64,000 nucleotides of DNA from Rhizobium rosettiformans (GTDB taxonomy: Bacteria > Pseudomonadota > Alphaproteobacteria > Rhizobiales > Rhizobiaceae): contig NZ_CP032405.1 of the NCBI RefSeq assembly GCF_016806065.1, positions 2,942,001 to 3,006,000 of the forward strand, read 5' to 3'. Of the stretch, positions 16,506-25,936 are shown in pieces. Position 1 is the stretch's first letter. Every line of letters begins with the position of its first letter. The notes under the pieces are model-generated. The model saw nothing but the letters and a program-made list of their open reading frames with translations. It ran no database searches and was not told where the DNA came from. Made by a program: the position numbers and the translations under genes.

Positions 16506-17549
16506 TCAGATTGGCATCGGATAGAGACGATGGATCTTGGCGATCTCCTGCATCACCTCATCCGAGAGCGTCAGTTCTGCGGCACCGATATTGGTCTTCA
16601 ACTGCTCCAGGGTCGTTGCACCAATGATCACGGAGGCCATGAACGGGCGCGTCAGGCAGAAGGCAAGCGCCATGGCGGAGGGGTCGAGGTCATGAGCTTT
16701 GGCGAGCTCCACATAGGCGCGCGTTGCCGCTTCCTGATGCGGCACGAGGCGGCCGCCGATGTCGCCGTTGATCGAGCCGCGCGAACCGGCCGGCTTGTTG
16801 CCGTCGAGATATTTGCCCGAGAGAATGCCGCCTGCGAGCGGCGAATAGGCAAGCAGACCAACATCTTCGTGATGGGACAGTTCAGCCAGATCGAGATCGT
16901 AGTGACGGTAGAGCAGGTTGTACTCGTTCTGGATCGTCGCGACCCGCGGGAGCCCCTTGGCTTCGGCAAGCGTCAGGTATTTCTGTGTGCCCCAGGTGGT
17001 CTCGTTGGACAGACCGACGGCCCGAAGCTTGCCGGCCTTCACGCAGTCACCGAGGGCATCCAGGATCTCCGCGATCTCGACAGAGGCCTTTGCCTTGTCC
17101 TGCTTGTAGGGATTGTAGTTCCAGGCGCCGCGGAAATGGAAATGCCCGCGGTTTGGCCAGTGGATCTGGTAGAGGTCGACATAGTCGGTCTTCAACCGCT
17201 TCAGGCTGGCGTCGAGCGCTTCCTTCACCACTGCGCCGGTGATCGGCTTGCCTTCGCGGATATAGGGGCGGCCTGGGCCGGCAACTTTCGTCGCCAGCAC
17301 CACCTTGTCGCGATTGCCGGTCTTTTCGAACCAGTCCCCGATCAGCCGCTCGGTATCGGCATAGGTTTCCGCCGAGAGCGGCGTCGTCGGATAGAGCTCG
17401 GCCGTGTCGAAGAAGTTAACGCCGTGCTCCAGCGCGTAATCCATCTGCGCATAGGCTTCCTCGCGCGTGTTCTGCGAGCCCCAGGTCATCGTGCCCAGGC
17501 AGATTTCGGAAACAAGGATATCGGTTCGGCCGAGCCGGTTCATCTTCAT
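16506..17549 (-). CDS. Aldo/keto reductase (Tas-like)
   Basis: A 347-residue NADPH-dependent aldo/keto reductase with the (beta/alpha)8 fold. The catalytic residues are visible in order: Asp in GVNFFDTAELYP (near 50), Tyr53/Tyr in ELYP, Lys in LATKVAGPG (near 89) and His in LYQIHWPNR (near 130). The C-terminal cofactor segment is ASVIIGATTLEQLKTNI. The length and the insert around residues 55-75 resemble E. coli Tas. The physiological substrate is unknown. GAGG eight bases upstream supports the first ATG. It diverges from fabD with a 208-base spacer holding both promoters. Confidence 0.9.
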   Translation of the reverse strand: MKMNRLGRTDILVSEICLGTMTWGSQNTREEAYAQMDYALEHGVNFFDTAELYPTTPLSAETYADTERLIGDWFEKTGNRDKVVLATKVAGPGRPYIREGKPITGAVVKEALDASLKRLKTDYVDLYQIHWPNRGHFHFRGAWNYNPYKQDKAKASVEIAEILDALGDCVKAGKLRAVGLSNETTWGTQKYLTLAEAKGLPRVATIQNEYNLLYRHYDLDLAELSHHEDVGLLAYSPLAGGILSGKYLDGNKPAGSRGSINGDIGGRLVPHQEAATRAYVELAKAHDLDPSAMALAFCLTRPFMASVIIGATTLEQLKTNIGAAELTLSDEVMQEIAKIHRLYPMPI

Positions 17550-17757
17550 GGGAGAAGCCTCTGATGTGGAGGGATTGCCATGGGAGGCGGGATGAGTTCG
17601 GAAGCAATCTAGTCAGAAATTGATGCATCGCAAGATGGCGATAGCTGTGGAACAGCCTTGTCCTAAGGTCGTTTCGAGGGGCAGCCAAAGGGGTGCAAGA
17701 CTTGACTCGCAAGGGCCAACTGTGAATTGACAGGAAAAAACCAAGGGAGAAACGCCC

Positions 17758-18702
17758 ATGTCAGTCGCATTCACCTTTCCCGGTCAGGGCAGCCAGGCCG
17801 TCGGAATGGGCAAGGACCTTGCCGACAATTTTGCCGAAGCTCGTGCCGTCTTCGAAGAGGTCGACGAAGCGCTCGGCCAGAAGCTGTCCGACATCATGTG
17901 GAACGGCCCGGAAGAAACGCTGACGCTGACGGCCAATGCCCAGCCGGCATTGATGGCGGTTTCCATGGCCGTGATCCGCGTACTGGAAGCCAAGGGTCTC
18001 GACCTCAAGTCGAAGGTTGCCTACGTCGCCGGCCATTCGCTCGGCGAATATTCCGCGCTCTGCGCTGCCGGCACATTCTCGATTGGCGACACCGCGCGTC
18101 TCCTGCGCATTCGTGGCAATGCCATGCAGGCAGCCGTCCCGGTGGGTGAGGGCGCGATGGCTGCGATCATCGGCCTCGAGCATGGCGACGTGCAGGCGAT
18201 CTGCGCGGATGCCTCTGCCGTCGGTCCGTGCCAGATCGCCAATGACAATGGCGGCGGTCAGCTGGTCATTTCGGGAGCGAAGGCCGCCGTCGAGAAGGCT
18301 GCAGCACTCGCCACCGAAAAGGGTGCCAAGCGCGCCATCATGCTGCCGGTTTCTGCGCCTTTCCATTCCGCCTTGATGGGCCCCGCGGCAGACGCCATGC
18401 GCGAAGCGCTTGCCAAGGTCGAGAAAAAAGACCCCATCGTGGCGCTCATCGCCAATGTGCGTGCAGCCCCTGTCACGTCGGCGTCCGAAATCGCCGATCT
18501 GCTCGTCGAGCAGGTGACCGGTCAGGTCCGCTGGCGCGAGACGGTCGAGTGGTTCGGCGCCAATGGCGTGACCACGCTTTATGAAGTGGGTGCCGGCAAG
18601 GTCCTGACTGGGCTTGCCCGTCGCATCGACAAGAACATCAACGGTGTGGCCGTCAACGGCCCGGCCGACATTGACGCTGCGATCGCCGCCCTGAATGGCT
18701 GA
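17758..18702 (+). CDS. fabD: Malonyl-CoA:ACP transacylase FabD
   Basis: Loads malonyl groups from CoA onto acyl carrier protein for fatty-acid elongation. The 314-residue protein has the active-site serine S94 in GHSLGEYSAL, the oxyanion-hole segment FPGQGSQAVGMG at 7-18, the Gln in NAQPALMA and the catalytic histidine in VSAPFHSALM near residue 206. An AGGGAG ribosome-binding site precedes the ATG. It opens the fab cluster, followed 30 bases later by fabG. Confidence 0.96.
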   Translation: MSVAFTFPGQGSQAVGMGKDLADNFAEARAVFEEVDEALGQKLSDIMWNGPEETLTLTANAQPALMAVSMAVIRVLEAKGLDLKSKVAYVAGHSLGEYSALCAAGTFSIGDTARLLRIRGNAMQAAVPVGEGAMAAIIGLEHGDVQAICADASAVGPCQIANDNGGGQLVISGAKAAVEKAAALATEKGAKRAIMLPVSAPFHSALMGPAADAMREALAKVEKKDPIVALIANVRAAPVTSASEIADLLVEQVTGQVRWRETVEWFGANGVTTLYEVGAGKVLTGLARRIDKNINGVAVNGPADIDAAIAALNG

Positions 18703-18732
18703 TCGCCCCAACGAACAACAAGGAACCCGACC

Positions 18733-19470
18733 ATGTTCGATCTGACCGGCCGCAAGGCCCTCGTGACTGGCGCCACCGGTGGCATCGGCGAAGAAATTGC
18801 CCGCCAGCTGCATGCCCAGGGCGCGATCGTCGGCCTGCACGGCACACGCGTCGAAAAACTGGAAGCACTGGCCGCCGATCTCGGCGATCGCGTCAAGATC
18901 TTCCCGGCCAACTTGTCCGACCGTGACGAAGTCAAGGCGCTCGGCGAAAAGGCCGAAGCCGAACTCGAAGGCGTCGATATCCTGGTCAACAACGCCGGCA
19001 TCACCAAGGACGGCCTGTTCGTCCGCATGTCCGATGCCGACTGGGATGCGGTTCTGGAAGTCAACCTGACCGCCGTCTTCCGCCTGACGCGCGAGCTGAC
19101 CCATCCGATGATGCGCCGCCGCTTTGGCCGCATCATCAACATCACCTCCGTCGTCGGCGTCACCGGCAATCCCGGCCAGGCCAACTACTGCGCCTCCAAG
19201 GCTGGCATGATCGGCTTCACCAAGTCGCTCGGTCAGGAGATCGCCACCCGCAACGTGACGGTCAACTGTGTTGCCCCGGGCTTCATCGAAAGCGCCATGA
19301 CCGGCAAGCTGAACGACAAGCAGAAGGAAGCGATCATGGGCGCCATCCCCATGAAGCGCATGGGCACGGGCGCCGAAGTCGCCTCCGCCGTCGTTTACCT
19401 CGCCTCCAATGAAGCCTCCTACATGACGGGGCAGACGCTGCACGTGAATGGCGGCATGGCGATGATCTGA
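18733..19470 (+). CDS. fabG: 3-oxoacyl-ACP reductase FabG
   Basis: NADPH-dependent reduction of beta-ketoacyl-ACP in the elongation cycle. The 245-residue SDR has TGATGGIG at 12-19, NNAG at 86-89, catalytic Ser139, Tyr152 and Lys156 (YCASK), and the C-terminal FabG ending MTGQTLHVNGGMAMI. AAGGA nine bases upstream supports the ATG. It is co-directional with fabD and probably co-transcribed. The 275-base spacer to acpP carries two inverted repeats, so acpP likely has its own promoter. Confidence 0.96.
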   Translation: MFDLTGRKALVTGATGGIGEEIARQLHAQGAIVGLHGTRVEKLEALAADLGDRVKIFPANLSDRDEVKALGEKAEAELEGVDILVNNAGITKDGLFVRMSDADWDAVLEVNLTAVFRLTRELTHPMMRRRFGRIINITSVVGVTGNPGQANYCASKAGMIGFTKSLGQEIATRNVTVNCVAPGFIESAMTGKLNDKQKEAIMGAIPMKRMGTGAEVASAVVYLASNEASYMTGQTLHVNGGMAMI

Positions 19471-19545
19471 TCTCATTGCCGGAAACAGCCCCTGCGCAAT
19501 AGGATGTTGAGCAAGGCAAGGGGGCGAATTTCTGGCTTTGCGGCG

Positions 19546-19565
19546 CGCTTAAACCGTGTTAAGCG
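19546..19565 (+). promoter_or_regulatory. Inverted repeat CGCTTAA/TTAAGCG in the fabG-acpP spacer
   Basis: CGCTTAA (19546-19552) and TTAAGCG (19559-19565) form a perfect 7-base inverted repeat with a 6-base centre, 180 bases before the acpP start. There is no T-run after it, so a protein-binding site is more likely than a terminator. Confidence 0.35.
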
Positions 19566-19605
19566 GGCCATGACTGTGAGCAGTCGCTCCGTCTCATGAG
19601 CCGAA

Positions 19606-19629
19606 GTTTATGCTTTTGTTTGCATAAAC
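19606..19629 (+). promoter_or_regulatory. Inverted repeat GTTTATGC/GCATAAAC upstream of acpP
   Basis: GTTTATGC (19606-19613) and GCATAAAC (19622-19629) form a perfect 8-base inverted repeat around TTTTGTTT, 116 bases before the acpP ATG. It is AT-rich against a GC-rich background and is a good candidate operator or promoter core for acpP. Confidence 0.4.
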
Positions 19630-19745
19630 CGCTCTGGGTCAGGGCCGAACAGGTTTGCTGGTGGGACGAAAGCGTCACTGGCTGAATGCAGGGTAGGGAT
19701 GCCATTAAGGCTCCCTCTGAATTTTAGAAGGTCGAGGATACCGAC

Positions 19746-19982
19746 ATGAGCGATATCGCAGAACGCGTGAAGAAAATTGTAGTTGATCATCTCGGCGTTG
19801 ACGCTGAAAAGGTCGTCGAAGGCGCGAGCTTCATCGACGATCTGGGCGCTGACTCGCTCGACACCGTCGAACTCGTCATGGCCTTCGAAGAAGAATTCGG
19901 CGTCGAGATCCCGGACGATGCAGCTGACTCGATCCTGACGGTCGGCGACGCCGTCAAGTTCATCGAGAAGGCCCAGGCCTGA
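19746..19982 (+). CDS. acpP: Acyl carrier protein AcpP
   Basis: The 78-residue carrier of growing fatty-acyl chains. The phosphopantetheine attachment site is Ser37 in [13 protein letters not shown], which is invariant in the family. The protein is strongly acidic and helical, as expected. It has a long 5' region of its own with two inverted repeats and is followed by a hairpin terminator before fabF, both consistent with the high, separate expression usually seen for acpP. Confidence 0.97.
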   Translation: MSDIAERVKKIVVDHLGVDAEKVVEGASFIDDLGADSLDTVELVMAFEEEFGVEIPDDAADSILTVGDAVKFIEKAQA

Positions 19983-20031
19983 TCGATCAAACTGCTGCGG
20001 AAGGCGGGCGCGAGCCCGTCCTGTCCGCTTG

Positions 20032-20056
20032 GGCCCGCGATGAGCGGGCCTTGTTG
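20032..20056 (+). terminator. Terminator after acpP
   Basis: GGCCCGC (20032-20038) pairs with GCGGGCC (20044-20050) around a five-base loop and is followed by TTGTTGTAT. It lies 50 bases after the acpP stop codon and before the fabF start, so fabF may depend on read-through or its own promoter. Confidence 0.65.
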
Positions 20057-20113
20057 TATCTGGACCTTTGTTTACAATGACTTCGGTCAAATAAATTGGG
20101 TGGGCTTCGCACG

Positions 20114-21370
20114 ATGAGACGTGTCGTCATCACCGGTACCGGCATGGTATCGCCTCTTGGATGTGGAACGGAACTGACCTGGCAGCGGCTACTGGCCGGC
20201 CAGAGCGGTGCCCGCCTGGTCACGGAATTCGAGGTTGAAGATCTGCCGGCCAAGATCGCCTGCCGCATCCCGACCGAGGGCGAGGGTGCCTGGAACCCTG
20301 ACGACTGGATGGAGCCTAAGGACCAGCGCAAGGTCGACGCCTTCATCATCTATGCCCTGGCAGCCGCCGACATGGCATTGAAGGATGCCGGCTGGGAGCC
20401 CAAAAACTATGAAGAAGAGTGCGCCACCGGCGTCCTGATCGGCTCCGGTATCGGCGGCCTCGAAGGCATCGTTGAAGCGGGTCACATCCTGCGCGACAAG
20501 GGCCCGCGTCGCCTGTCGCCCTTCTTCATTCCGGGCCGCCTGATCAACCTCGCCTCAGGCCAGGTTTCGATCCGCCATAAGCTGCGCGGCCCGAACCATT
20601 CCGTCGTGACGGCCTGCTCGACCGGCGCCCATGCGATCGGAGATGCCGCCCGTCTGGTCGCGCTCGGCGATGCCGATGTCATGGTGGCCGGCGGTACCGA
20701 ATCGCCGATCAGCCGCATCTCGCTTGCGGGCTTTGCCGCCTGCAAGGCGCTGTCGACCGCTCGTAACGACGATCCGACGGCTGCCTCACGTCCCTATGAC
20801 AAGGACCGTGACGGTTTCGTCATGGGCGAGGGTGCCGGCATCGTCATTCTGGAAGAGCTGGAACACGCCAATGCCCGCGGCGCCAAGATCTATGCCGAAG
20901 TGGTCGGCTACGGCCTCTCGGGCGACGCCTTCCACATCACGGCTCCCTCCGAGGATGGTGACGGTGCGTTCCGCTGCATGACCATGGCGCTGAAGCGTGC
21001 CGGTCTGACGCCGTCCGACATCGACTACATCAACGCCCATGGCACCTCGACCATGGCCGATACGATCGAGCTGGGTGCCGTCGAGCGCCTGCTCGGCGAT
21101 CACGCCGAAAATGTCTCGATGTCGTCGACCAAGTCGGCCATCGGTCACCTGCTTGGTGCGGCCGGTGCGGTGGAAGCGATCTTCTCGACGCTGGCGATCC
21201 GCGACAACGTCGCACCGCCGACCCTCAACCTCGACAATCCCGATGTCGAGACCAAGATCGATCTCGTGCCGCACAAGGCCAGAAAGCGCGAAATTAATGT
21301 CGCCCTGTCGAATTCCTTCGGCTTCGGCGGGACCAATGCCTCGCTGGTCCTGAAGCGCTACGAGGCCTGA
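20114..21370 (+). CDS. fabF: 3-oxoacyl-ACP synthase II FabF
   Basis: Condensing enzyme that extends acyl-ACP with malonyl-ACP. The 418-residue protein has the catalytic triad of the family: Cys168 (VVTACSTGAHAIGDA), a histidine in NAHGTST near 309 and a histidine in IGHLLGAAG near 346, plus the C-terminal FGFGGTNASLVLKR. The ATG at 20114 gives the family N-terminus MRRVVITG; an upstream in-frame TTG adds six residues without support. The neighbouring fabD, fabG and acpP supply its substrates. Confidence 0.96.
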   Translation: MRRVVITGTGMVSPLGCGTELTWQRLLAGQSGARLVTEFEVEDLPAKIACRIPTEGEGAWNPDDWMEPKDQRKVDAFIIYALAAADMALKDAGWEPKNYEEECATGVLIGSGIGGLEGIVEAGHILRDKGPRRLSPFFIPGRLINLASGQVSIRHKLRGPNHSVVTACSTGAHAIGDAARLVALGDADVMVAGGTESPISRISLAGFAACKALSTARNDDPTAASRPYDKDRDGFVMGEGAGIVILEELEHANARGAKIYAEVVGYGLSGDAFHITAPSEDGDGAFRCMTMALKRAGLTPSDIDYINAHGTSTMADTIELGAVERLLGDHAENVSMSSTKSAIGHLLGAAGAVEAIFSTLAIRDNVAPPTLNLDNPDVETKIDLVPHKARKREINVALSNSFGFGGTNASLVLKRYEA

Positions 21371-21477
21371 TCGCACCCCGGCGGCCGGTCGCGGATCTGC
21401 CGCCCGCGTTTGCACTGGATGACGGCAGGGCGCTCTTGCCCGCCACCACTTTTAGCGGGTAGAAATCATGCCAACGC

Positions 21478-21495
21478 CCGGCGCGACTGCGCCGG
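21478..21495 (+). terminator. Hairpin between fabF and mltG
   Basis: CCGGCGC (21478-21484) pairs with GCGCCGG (21489-21495) around GACT. A run of five T follows only after 13 further bases, so it may be a weak terminator for fabF or a structure in the mltG leader. Confidence 0.35.
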
Positions 21496-21565
21496 ACGAT
21501 GACCCGGATTTTTGCCGCATTGCTGGATAAAACAGCCGCGAGTGCGAAACAAAGAAGGATTGCCG

Positions 21566-22783
21566 GTGACCGACAACAGCCAGAACGGCGGTAGCCAGAA
21601 CAACGGTGTCTCCTTCGGCCGCGATGCCGATACCCAGCCGGGCAAGGGACCCTTCATTCCGAAGTCGCCGAACGAGGCCCTGCGCCCCGAGCGCGTGCCG
21701 CAGCCGCCGCGCCGCTCGCGCAAGGCGCGCAGCCAGCTGGTGATTTTCCTGAACTTCCTGATGACCATGGTGGTCTTCGTCAGCGTGGTGGCGGTTGCCG
21801 GCTTCTTCTATGTGATGGACAGCTATCAGAAGCCCGGTCCGCTTGTCGCCAACACCAATTTCGTTGTGCGCAGCGGTGCTGGCCTGGCCGAGATTGCCAA
21901 CAATCTGGAACGCAACGGCATCGTTACTGACGCCCGGATCTATCGGTATGTGACGACAACCTACCTCACCGACGGCCAGACGCTGAAGGCCGGCGAATAC
22001 GAGATCAAGGCCGGCTCTTCGATGAAGGAGATCACGACACTTCTCGAATCCGGCAAGTCCATCCTGTATTCCGTATCCTTCCCGGAAGGCCTGACCGTCA
22101 AACAGATGTTCCTGCGGCTTGCCGCCGATCCGGTGCTAGAAGGCGATCTGCCTGCAGAGCTTCCGCCAGAAGGCAGCCTGCGTCCGGACACCTACAAGTT
22201 CACGCGCGGCACAAACCGTGCCGAGATCGTTGCCCAGATGCGGGCCGCCCAGGAACGCCTGATCGATCAGATCTGGGAAAAGCGCGATCCGGATCTGCCG
22301 GTCACGACCAAGGAAGAATTCGTCACGCTGGCGTCGATCGTCGAAAAGGAAACCGGCAAGGACGACGAACGCGCCCATGTTGCCTCGGTCTTCATCAACC
22401 GTCTGAACAAGCGCATGCGGCTCCAGTCCGACCCGACGATCATCTACGGTCTCTTCGGTGGTGACGGCAAACCGGCAGATCGCCCGATCTATCAGTCTGA
22501 TATCCGCAAGGAGACGCCCTACAACACCTATGTGATCAGGGGGCTACCGCCGGGCCCGATCGCCAATCCGGGCCGCGCTGCACTCGAAGCGGTCGCCCAT
22601 CCGTGGAAGACGGATGATCTCTATTTCGTCGCTGACGGAACCGGCGGTCACGCCTTCGCCAAGACGCTCGACGAGCACAATGCCAATGTGCGTCGCTGGC
22701 GCAAGATCGAGGCCGAGCGTGCGCAAACGCCGCCAGCAACCCTCGATGTTGAGCCGGAAGTCGATCCGTCGGCCAATAACTGA
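21566..22783 (+). CDS. mltG: Endolytic transglycosylase MltG
   Basis: Inner-membrane lytic transglycosylase that cuts nascent glycan strands and so sets their length. After a ~50-residue cytoplasmic, Arg-rich segment comes one transmembrane helix (VIFLNFLMTMVVFVSVVAVAGFFYV), a LysM-like part and the YceG domain with the catalytic Glu in ASIVEKETGKDDERAHVASVF and the motif LQSDPTIIYGL. I use GTG at 21566 because AAGGA lies seven bases upstream and the resulting N-terminus (MTDNSQNGG) fits rhizobial homologues as I recall them; the frame is open 18 codons further upstream. Confidence 0.9.
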   Translation: MTDNSQNGGSQNNGVSFGRDADTQPGKGPFIPKSPNEALRPERVPQPPRRSRKARSQLVIFLNFLMTMVVFVSVVAVAGFFYVMDSYQKPGPLVANTNFVVRSGAGLAEIANNLERNGIVTDARIYRYVTTTYLTDGQTLKAGEYEIKAGSSMKEITTLLESGKSILYSVSFPEGLTVKQMFLRLAADPVLEGDLPAELPPEGSLRPDTYKFTRGTNRAEIVAQMRAAQERLIDQIWEKRDPDLPVTTKEEFVTLASIVEKETGKDDERAHVASVFINRLNKRMRLQSDPTIIYGLFGGDGKPADRPIYQSDIRKETPYNTYVIRGLPPGPIANPGRAALEAVAHPWKTDDLYFVADGTGGHAFAKTLDEHNANVRRWRKIEAERAQTPPATLDVEPEVDPSANN

Positions 22784-22806
22784 GACCGGCGGTAAGGGGC
22801 GGGGAC

Positions 22807-23697
22807 ATGACACTGCAATCCATGACGGGCTTCGCCCGGGTCGAGGGCTCGTCCGGTCGTTATCGCTGGGCCTGGGAACTGCGCTCGGTGAACGGCAAGG
22901 GGCTCGACCTGCGCACCCGCCTGCCGCAGGGCCATGAGGCGCTGGAAACGGATATCCGTCGTCTGGCCGGAGAGCGGCTGATGCGTGGCAATCTGCAGAT
23001 TGGCCTTAACGTGACGGTCAGCGAAAACCGCGTCGAGGCTGTGTTGAACCACGACGCACTGGCGGCGGTGCTGGCGCTCAGAAACGAACTCGGCCCCCAT
23101 ATCCTGGACCCGGCTCCGCTCAGGCTTGATACACTCCTGTCGATCCGGGGGCTCGTCGACATGCGCGAGGCGACAGACGACGCCGAAGCGATTGCCGCGC
23201 GTGACGCGGACATTCTGGCTGGCCTCGAACGCGCCATCTCCGCACTGGTCGACATGCGGACAACCGAGGGCGCGGCGCTACGCCGGATCCTCGAAGAACA
23301 GATTACCAGGATCGAAGAGCTCGCGCTGCAGATCGAGGCCGATCCGTCGCGCTCCCCGGAAGAGATTGCGCGCCGCCTCGAAGCCCAGCTTGCAAGCCTG
23401 ATGGACGGTACGAGCGGCCTCGACCGCGACCGCCTGCATCAGGAAATCGCCCTGATCGCGACCAAGGCGGATCTGCGCGAGGAAATCGATCGTCTCAAAG
23501 CCCATGTGACGGCGGCGCGCGAACTCTTGTCCGTGGGTGGTCCCGTCGGCCGCAAGCTCGATTTCCTGGCGCAGGAATTTAACCGAGAATCAAATACTAT
23601 CTGTTCCAAGTCCAATGCCGTCGCAGTCACTGCCGCCGGCATCGAATTGAAGGTCGTCATCGACCAGTTCCGCGAACAGGTTCAGAATCTGGAGTAG
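22807..23697 (+). CDS. yicC: YicC/YloC family endoribonuclease
   Basis: A 296-residue member of the YicC family. The N-terminal motif MTLQSMTGFARVEG and the C-terminal half (EIDRLKAHVTAARELL, GRKLDFLAQEFNREANT-type segment KLDFLAQEFNRESNTICSKSN) are diagnostic. E. coli YicC is a metal-dependent endoribonuclease linked to small-RNA turnover; activity here is inferred from family. It lies between mltG (23-base gap) and gmk (3-base gap), the standard yicC-gmk pairing, so translation of the two is probably coupled. Confidence 0.92.
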   Translation: MTLQSMTGFARVEGSSGRYRWAWELRSVNGKGLDLRTRLPQGHEALETDIRRLAGERLMRGNLQIGLNVTVSENRVEAVLNHDALAAVLALRNELGPHILDPAPLRLDTLLSIRGLVDMREATDDAEAIAARDADILAGLERAISALVDMRTTEGAALRRILEEQITRIEELALQIEADPSRSPEEIARRLEAQLASLMDGTSGLDRDRLHQEIALIATKADLREEIDRLKAHVTAARELLSVGGPVGRKLDFLAQEFNRESNTICSKSNAVAVTAAGIELKVVIDQFREQVQNLE

Positions 23698-23700
23698 TCC

Positions 23701-24348
23701 ATGGCCGCTGCCGCCCCCACTTCCGTCAAGATCGCAAGGCGCGGCCTGATGCTCGTCATCTCCTCGCCCTCGGGCGCCGGCAAGTCGACGATCGCGCGCA
23801 CCCTGATGGATCGCGACCAGCAGATTAGCCTCTCGGTCAGCGTCACCACCCGTCAGCGCCGCCAGAGCGAAATCGAAGGTGTGCACTACCACTTCGTCTC
23901 CCAGCGCGAATTCGAACGCCTGCGCGACAGCGACTCGCTCCTCGAATGGGCGCAGGTCCACGGCAACTACTACGGCACGCCGCGTGAAGCCGTGGAGACG
24001 GCCATGGGCGAGGGGCGTGACATGCTCTTCGATATCGATTGGCAAGGCGCCCAGCAGCTGCAGGAAAAGATGTCCGCAGACGTCGTTTCGATTTTCATCC
24101 TGCCGCCGACAATGGCCGAGCTGCAGTCGCGCCTGCATCGCCGCGCCGAGGACACGGAAGAGGTCATCCAGACCCGCCTCAACAATTCCCGCGCCGAGAT
24201 CAAGCACTGGCGCGAATATGACTATGTCATCGTCAACGACGACCTGAACTCGGCCTTCGATGCCGTGCAGTCGATCGTCAAGGCCGAGCGCCTGCGCCGC
24301 GACCGTCGCCACGGCCTCTTCGACTTCGTAGAAGGCCTAATCGCCTGA
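23701..24348 (+). CDS. gmk: Guanylate kinase
   Basis: ATP-dependent phosphorylation of GMP to GDP. The 215-residue protein has the P-loop [10 protein letters not shown] at about residues 21-30, the GMP-binding region [23 protein letters not shown] split over 44-66, and the lid arginines ([17 protein letters not shown]). GGAG overlaps the end of yicC and precedes the ATG by six bases. It is the last gene of the run, with a strong terminator after it. Confidence 0.96.
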   Translation: MAAAAPTSVKIARRGLMLVISSPSGAGKSTIARTLMDRDQQISLSVSVTTRQRRQSEIEGVHYHFVSQREFERLRDSDSLLEWAQVHGNYYGTPREAVETAMGEGRDMLFDIDWQGAQQLQEKMSADVVSIFILPPTMAELQSRLHRRAEDTEEVIQTRLNNSRAEIKHWREYDYVIVNDDLNSAFDAVQSIVKAERLRRDRRHGLFDFVEGLIA

Positions 24349-24364
24349 GATTGAATCTCATCCA

Positions 24365-24404
24365 CTGAAAAGGGCGGCGCGAGTATCTCGGCCGCCCTTT
24401 TCAG
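24365..24404. terminator. Bidirectional terminator between gmk and betC
   Basis: CTGAAAAGGGCGGC (24365-24378) pairs perfectly with GCCGCCCTTTTCAG (24391-24404). The stem ends in T-runs on both strands, fitting the convergent gmk and betC genes. Confidence 0.88.
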
Positions 24405-24407
24405 TTT

Positions 24408-25925
24408 TCATTCGCCTCTTGGGAAGCGCTGACTTTCCTCGAGGATGTTCAGATCCATATGGTTGCGCATGTAGCGCTCCGAGGCCTTCTGCAGCGGTTG
24501 GTAATCCCAGGGGAAATAGGCGCCGTTGCGCAGTGCCGTATAGACGATGTGGCGACGCGCCTGGCTTTCCCGGACGGCGGCATCGAAGCGTGACAGGTCC
24601 CAACGCTGGGCTGCTTCCTCGCACAAAGCATTGAATACGCGAGCCGCCGCCAGATCGTCCACGAGGTTGGTCATCTCGTAGGGGTCGGCTTCGAGATCGG
24701 TCAGGATCGGTGGATCCGCCGCGCAGAGCGTCAGCTTGTAACGTTCGTTGCGAAGCCCAACCATGGGGCTCACCGTGCCTTCGGCGGCATATTCCATAGG
24801 CACGATGCCACGGCCACCAGTCCCGGTCGCAAGCGGCATCAGGTCCTCGCCATCGGTCCAGTCGGAAATCGTCGAGATGTCGATGCCGGCGAGACCGGCA
24901 AGCGTCGGAGTGACGTCGAGCGTCGAGACCGGCGTCGTCACCAGCCGTCCCTCGACGCCAGGGACCGCCATCATCATCGGTACCCGTGCCGAGCCCTCGA
25001 AGAAGTTCATCTTGAACCAGAGGCCTCGCTCGCCAAGCATGTCGCCATGGTCGGAGACGAAGAGAATGATCGTGTTCTCCGCCATCCGGGTGCGCTCGAG
25101 CACGTCGAGGATCTCGCCGATCTTGTCGTCGACATAAGAGATATTGGCGAAGTAGCCCTGACGAGCCCGCGCGACGTTCTCGTCGGTAATGTCGAATGCG
25201 AGGTGATCGCAGGCATCCATGAGGCGGCGCGAATGCGGATCCTGTTCGTCGTAAGGTATGGCCGGAACGCTCGGCTGAAGCGCCTCGCAACCTTCATAGA
25301 GATCCCAGTATTTCCGCCGCGCCACATAGGGGTCGTGCGGATGGGTGAAGCTGACGGTGAGGCACCAGGGCCGCTCGTCATGGCCGCGCGACAGGTCGTA
25401 GAGACGCCGCGTGGCGTTGTAGGCCACCTCGTCATCATACTCCATCTGGTTGGTGATCTCGGCGACCCCGGCACCCGTGACGGAGCCCAGATTGTGATAC
25501 CACCAGTCGATACGCTCGCCCGGCTTACGATAGTCTGGGGTCCAGCCGAAATCGGCGGGATAGATGTCGGTCGTCAGCCGCTCCTCGAAACCATGCAGCT
25601 GGTCCGGCCCGACGAAATGCATCTTGCCGGAAAGGCTGGTCTGGTAACCGGCAGCCCTCAAGTGATGCGCATAGGTCGGAATGTCGGAGGCGAATTCGGC
25701 GGCGTTGTCGTAGACGCGCGTGCGGCTCGGCAATTGCCCGGACATGAAGGACGCCCGAGCCGGCGCGCAGAGCGGGCTTGCCGTGTAGGTGTTGGCGAAG
25801 CGCACGGAGCGCTTCGCCAGAGACTTGAGATGCGGGGCATGCAGGAAATCAGCGGGACCGTCGGGGAAGAAGGTCCCGTTGAACTGATCCACCATCAGGA
25901 TCAGGATATTGGGGCGCGATGTCAC
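24408..25925 (-). CDS. betC: Choline-sulfatase BetC
   Basis: Hydrolyses choline-O-sulfate to choline and sulfate, feeding glycine-betaine synthesis and sulfur supply. The 505-residue sulfatase has the formylglycine site Cys53 in the CxPxR motif (PLCAPARASFMSG), metal-binding Asp residues at the N-terminus (LILMVDQFNG) and DHGDMLGERG in the middle, and the BetC-type C-terminal extension. The start is GTG at 25923-25925 with AAGG upstream. It follows the binding-protein gene by 11 bases, so the two form an operon under the divergent LysR regulator. Confidence 0.93.
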   Translation of the reverse strand: MTSRPNILILMVDQFNGTFFPDGPADFLHAPHLKSLAKRSVRFANTYTASPLCAPARASFMSGQLPSRTRVYDNAAEFASDIPTYAHHLRAAGYQTSLSGKMHFVGPDQLHGFEERLTTDIYPADFGWTPDYRKPGERIDWWYHNLGSVTGAGVAEITNQMEYDDEVAYNATRRLYDLSRGHDERPWCLTVSFTHPHDPYVARRKYWDLYEGCEALQPSVPAIPYDEQDPHSRRLMDACDHLAFDITDENVARARQGYFANISYVDDKIGEILDVLERTRMAENTIILFVSDHGDMLGERGLWFKMNFFEGSARVPMMMAVPGVEGRLVTTPVSTLDVTPTLAGLAGIDISTISDWTDGEDLMPLATGTGGRGIVPMEYAAEGTVSPMVGLRNERYKLTLCAADPPILTDLEADPYEMTNLVDDLAAARVFNALCEEAAQRWDLSRFDAAVRESQARRHIVYTALRNGAYFPWDYQPLQKASERYMRNHMDLNILEESQRFPRGE

Positions 25926-25936
25926 GGGATGCGACC

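Noticed and set aside
17761..19476. A 571-codon minus-strand open frame opposite fabD and fabG
   Set aside because: Antisense to two intact fab genes whose motifs are complete; its own composition has no domain signature and no ribosome-binding site.
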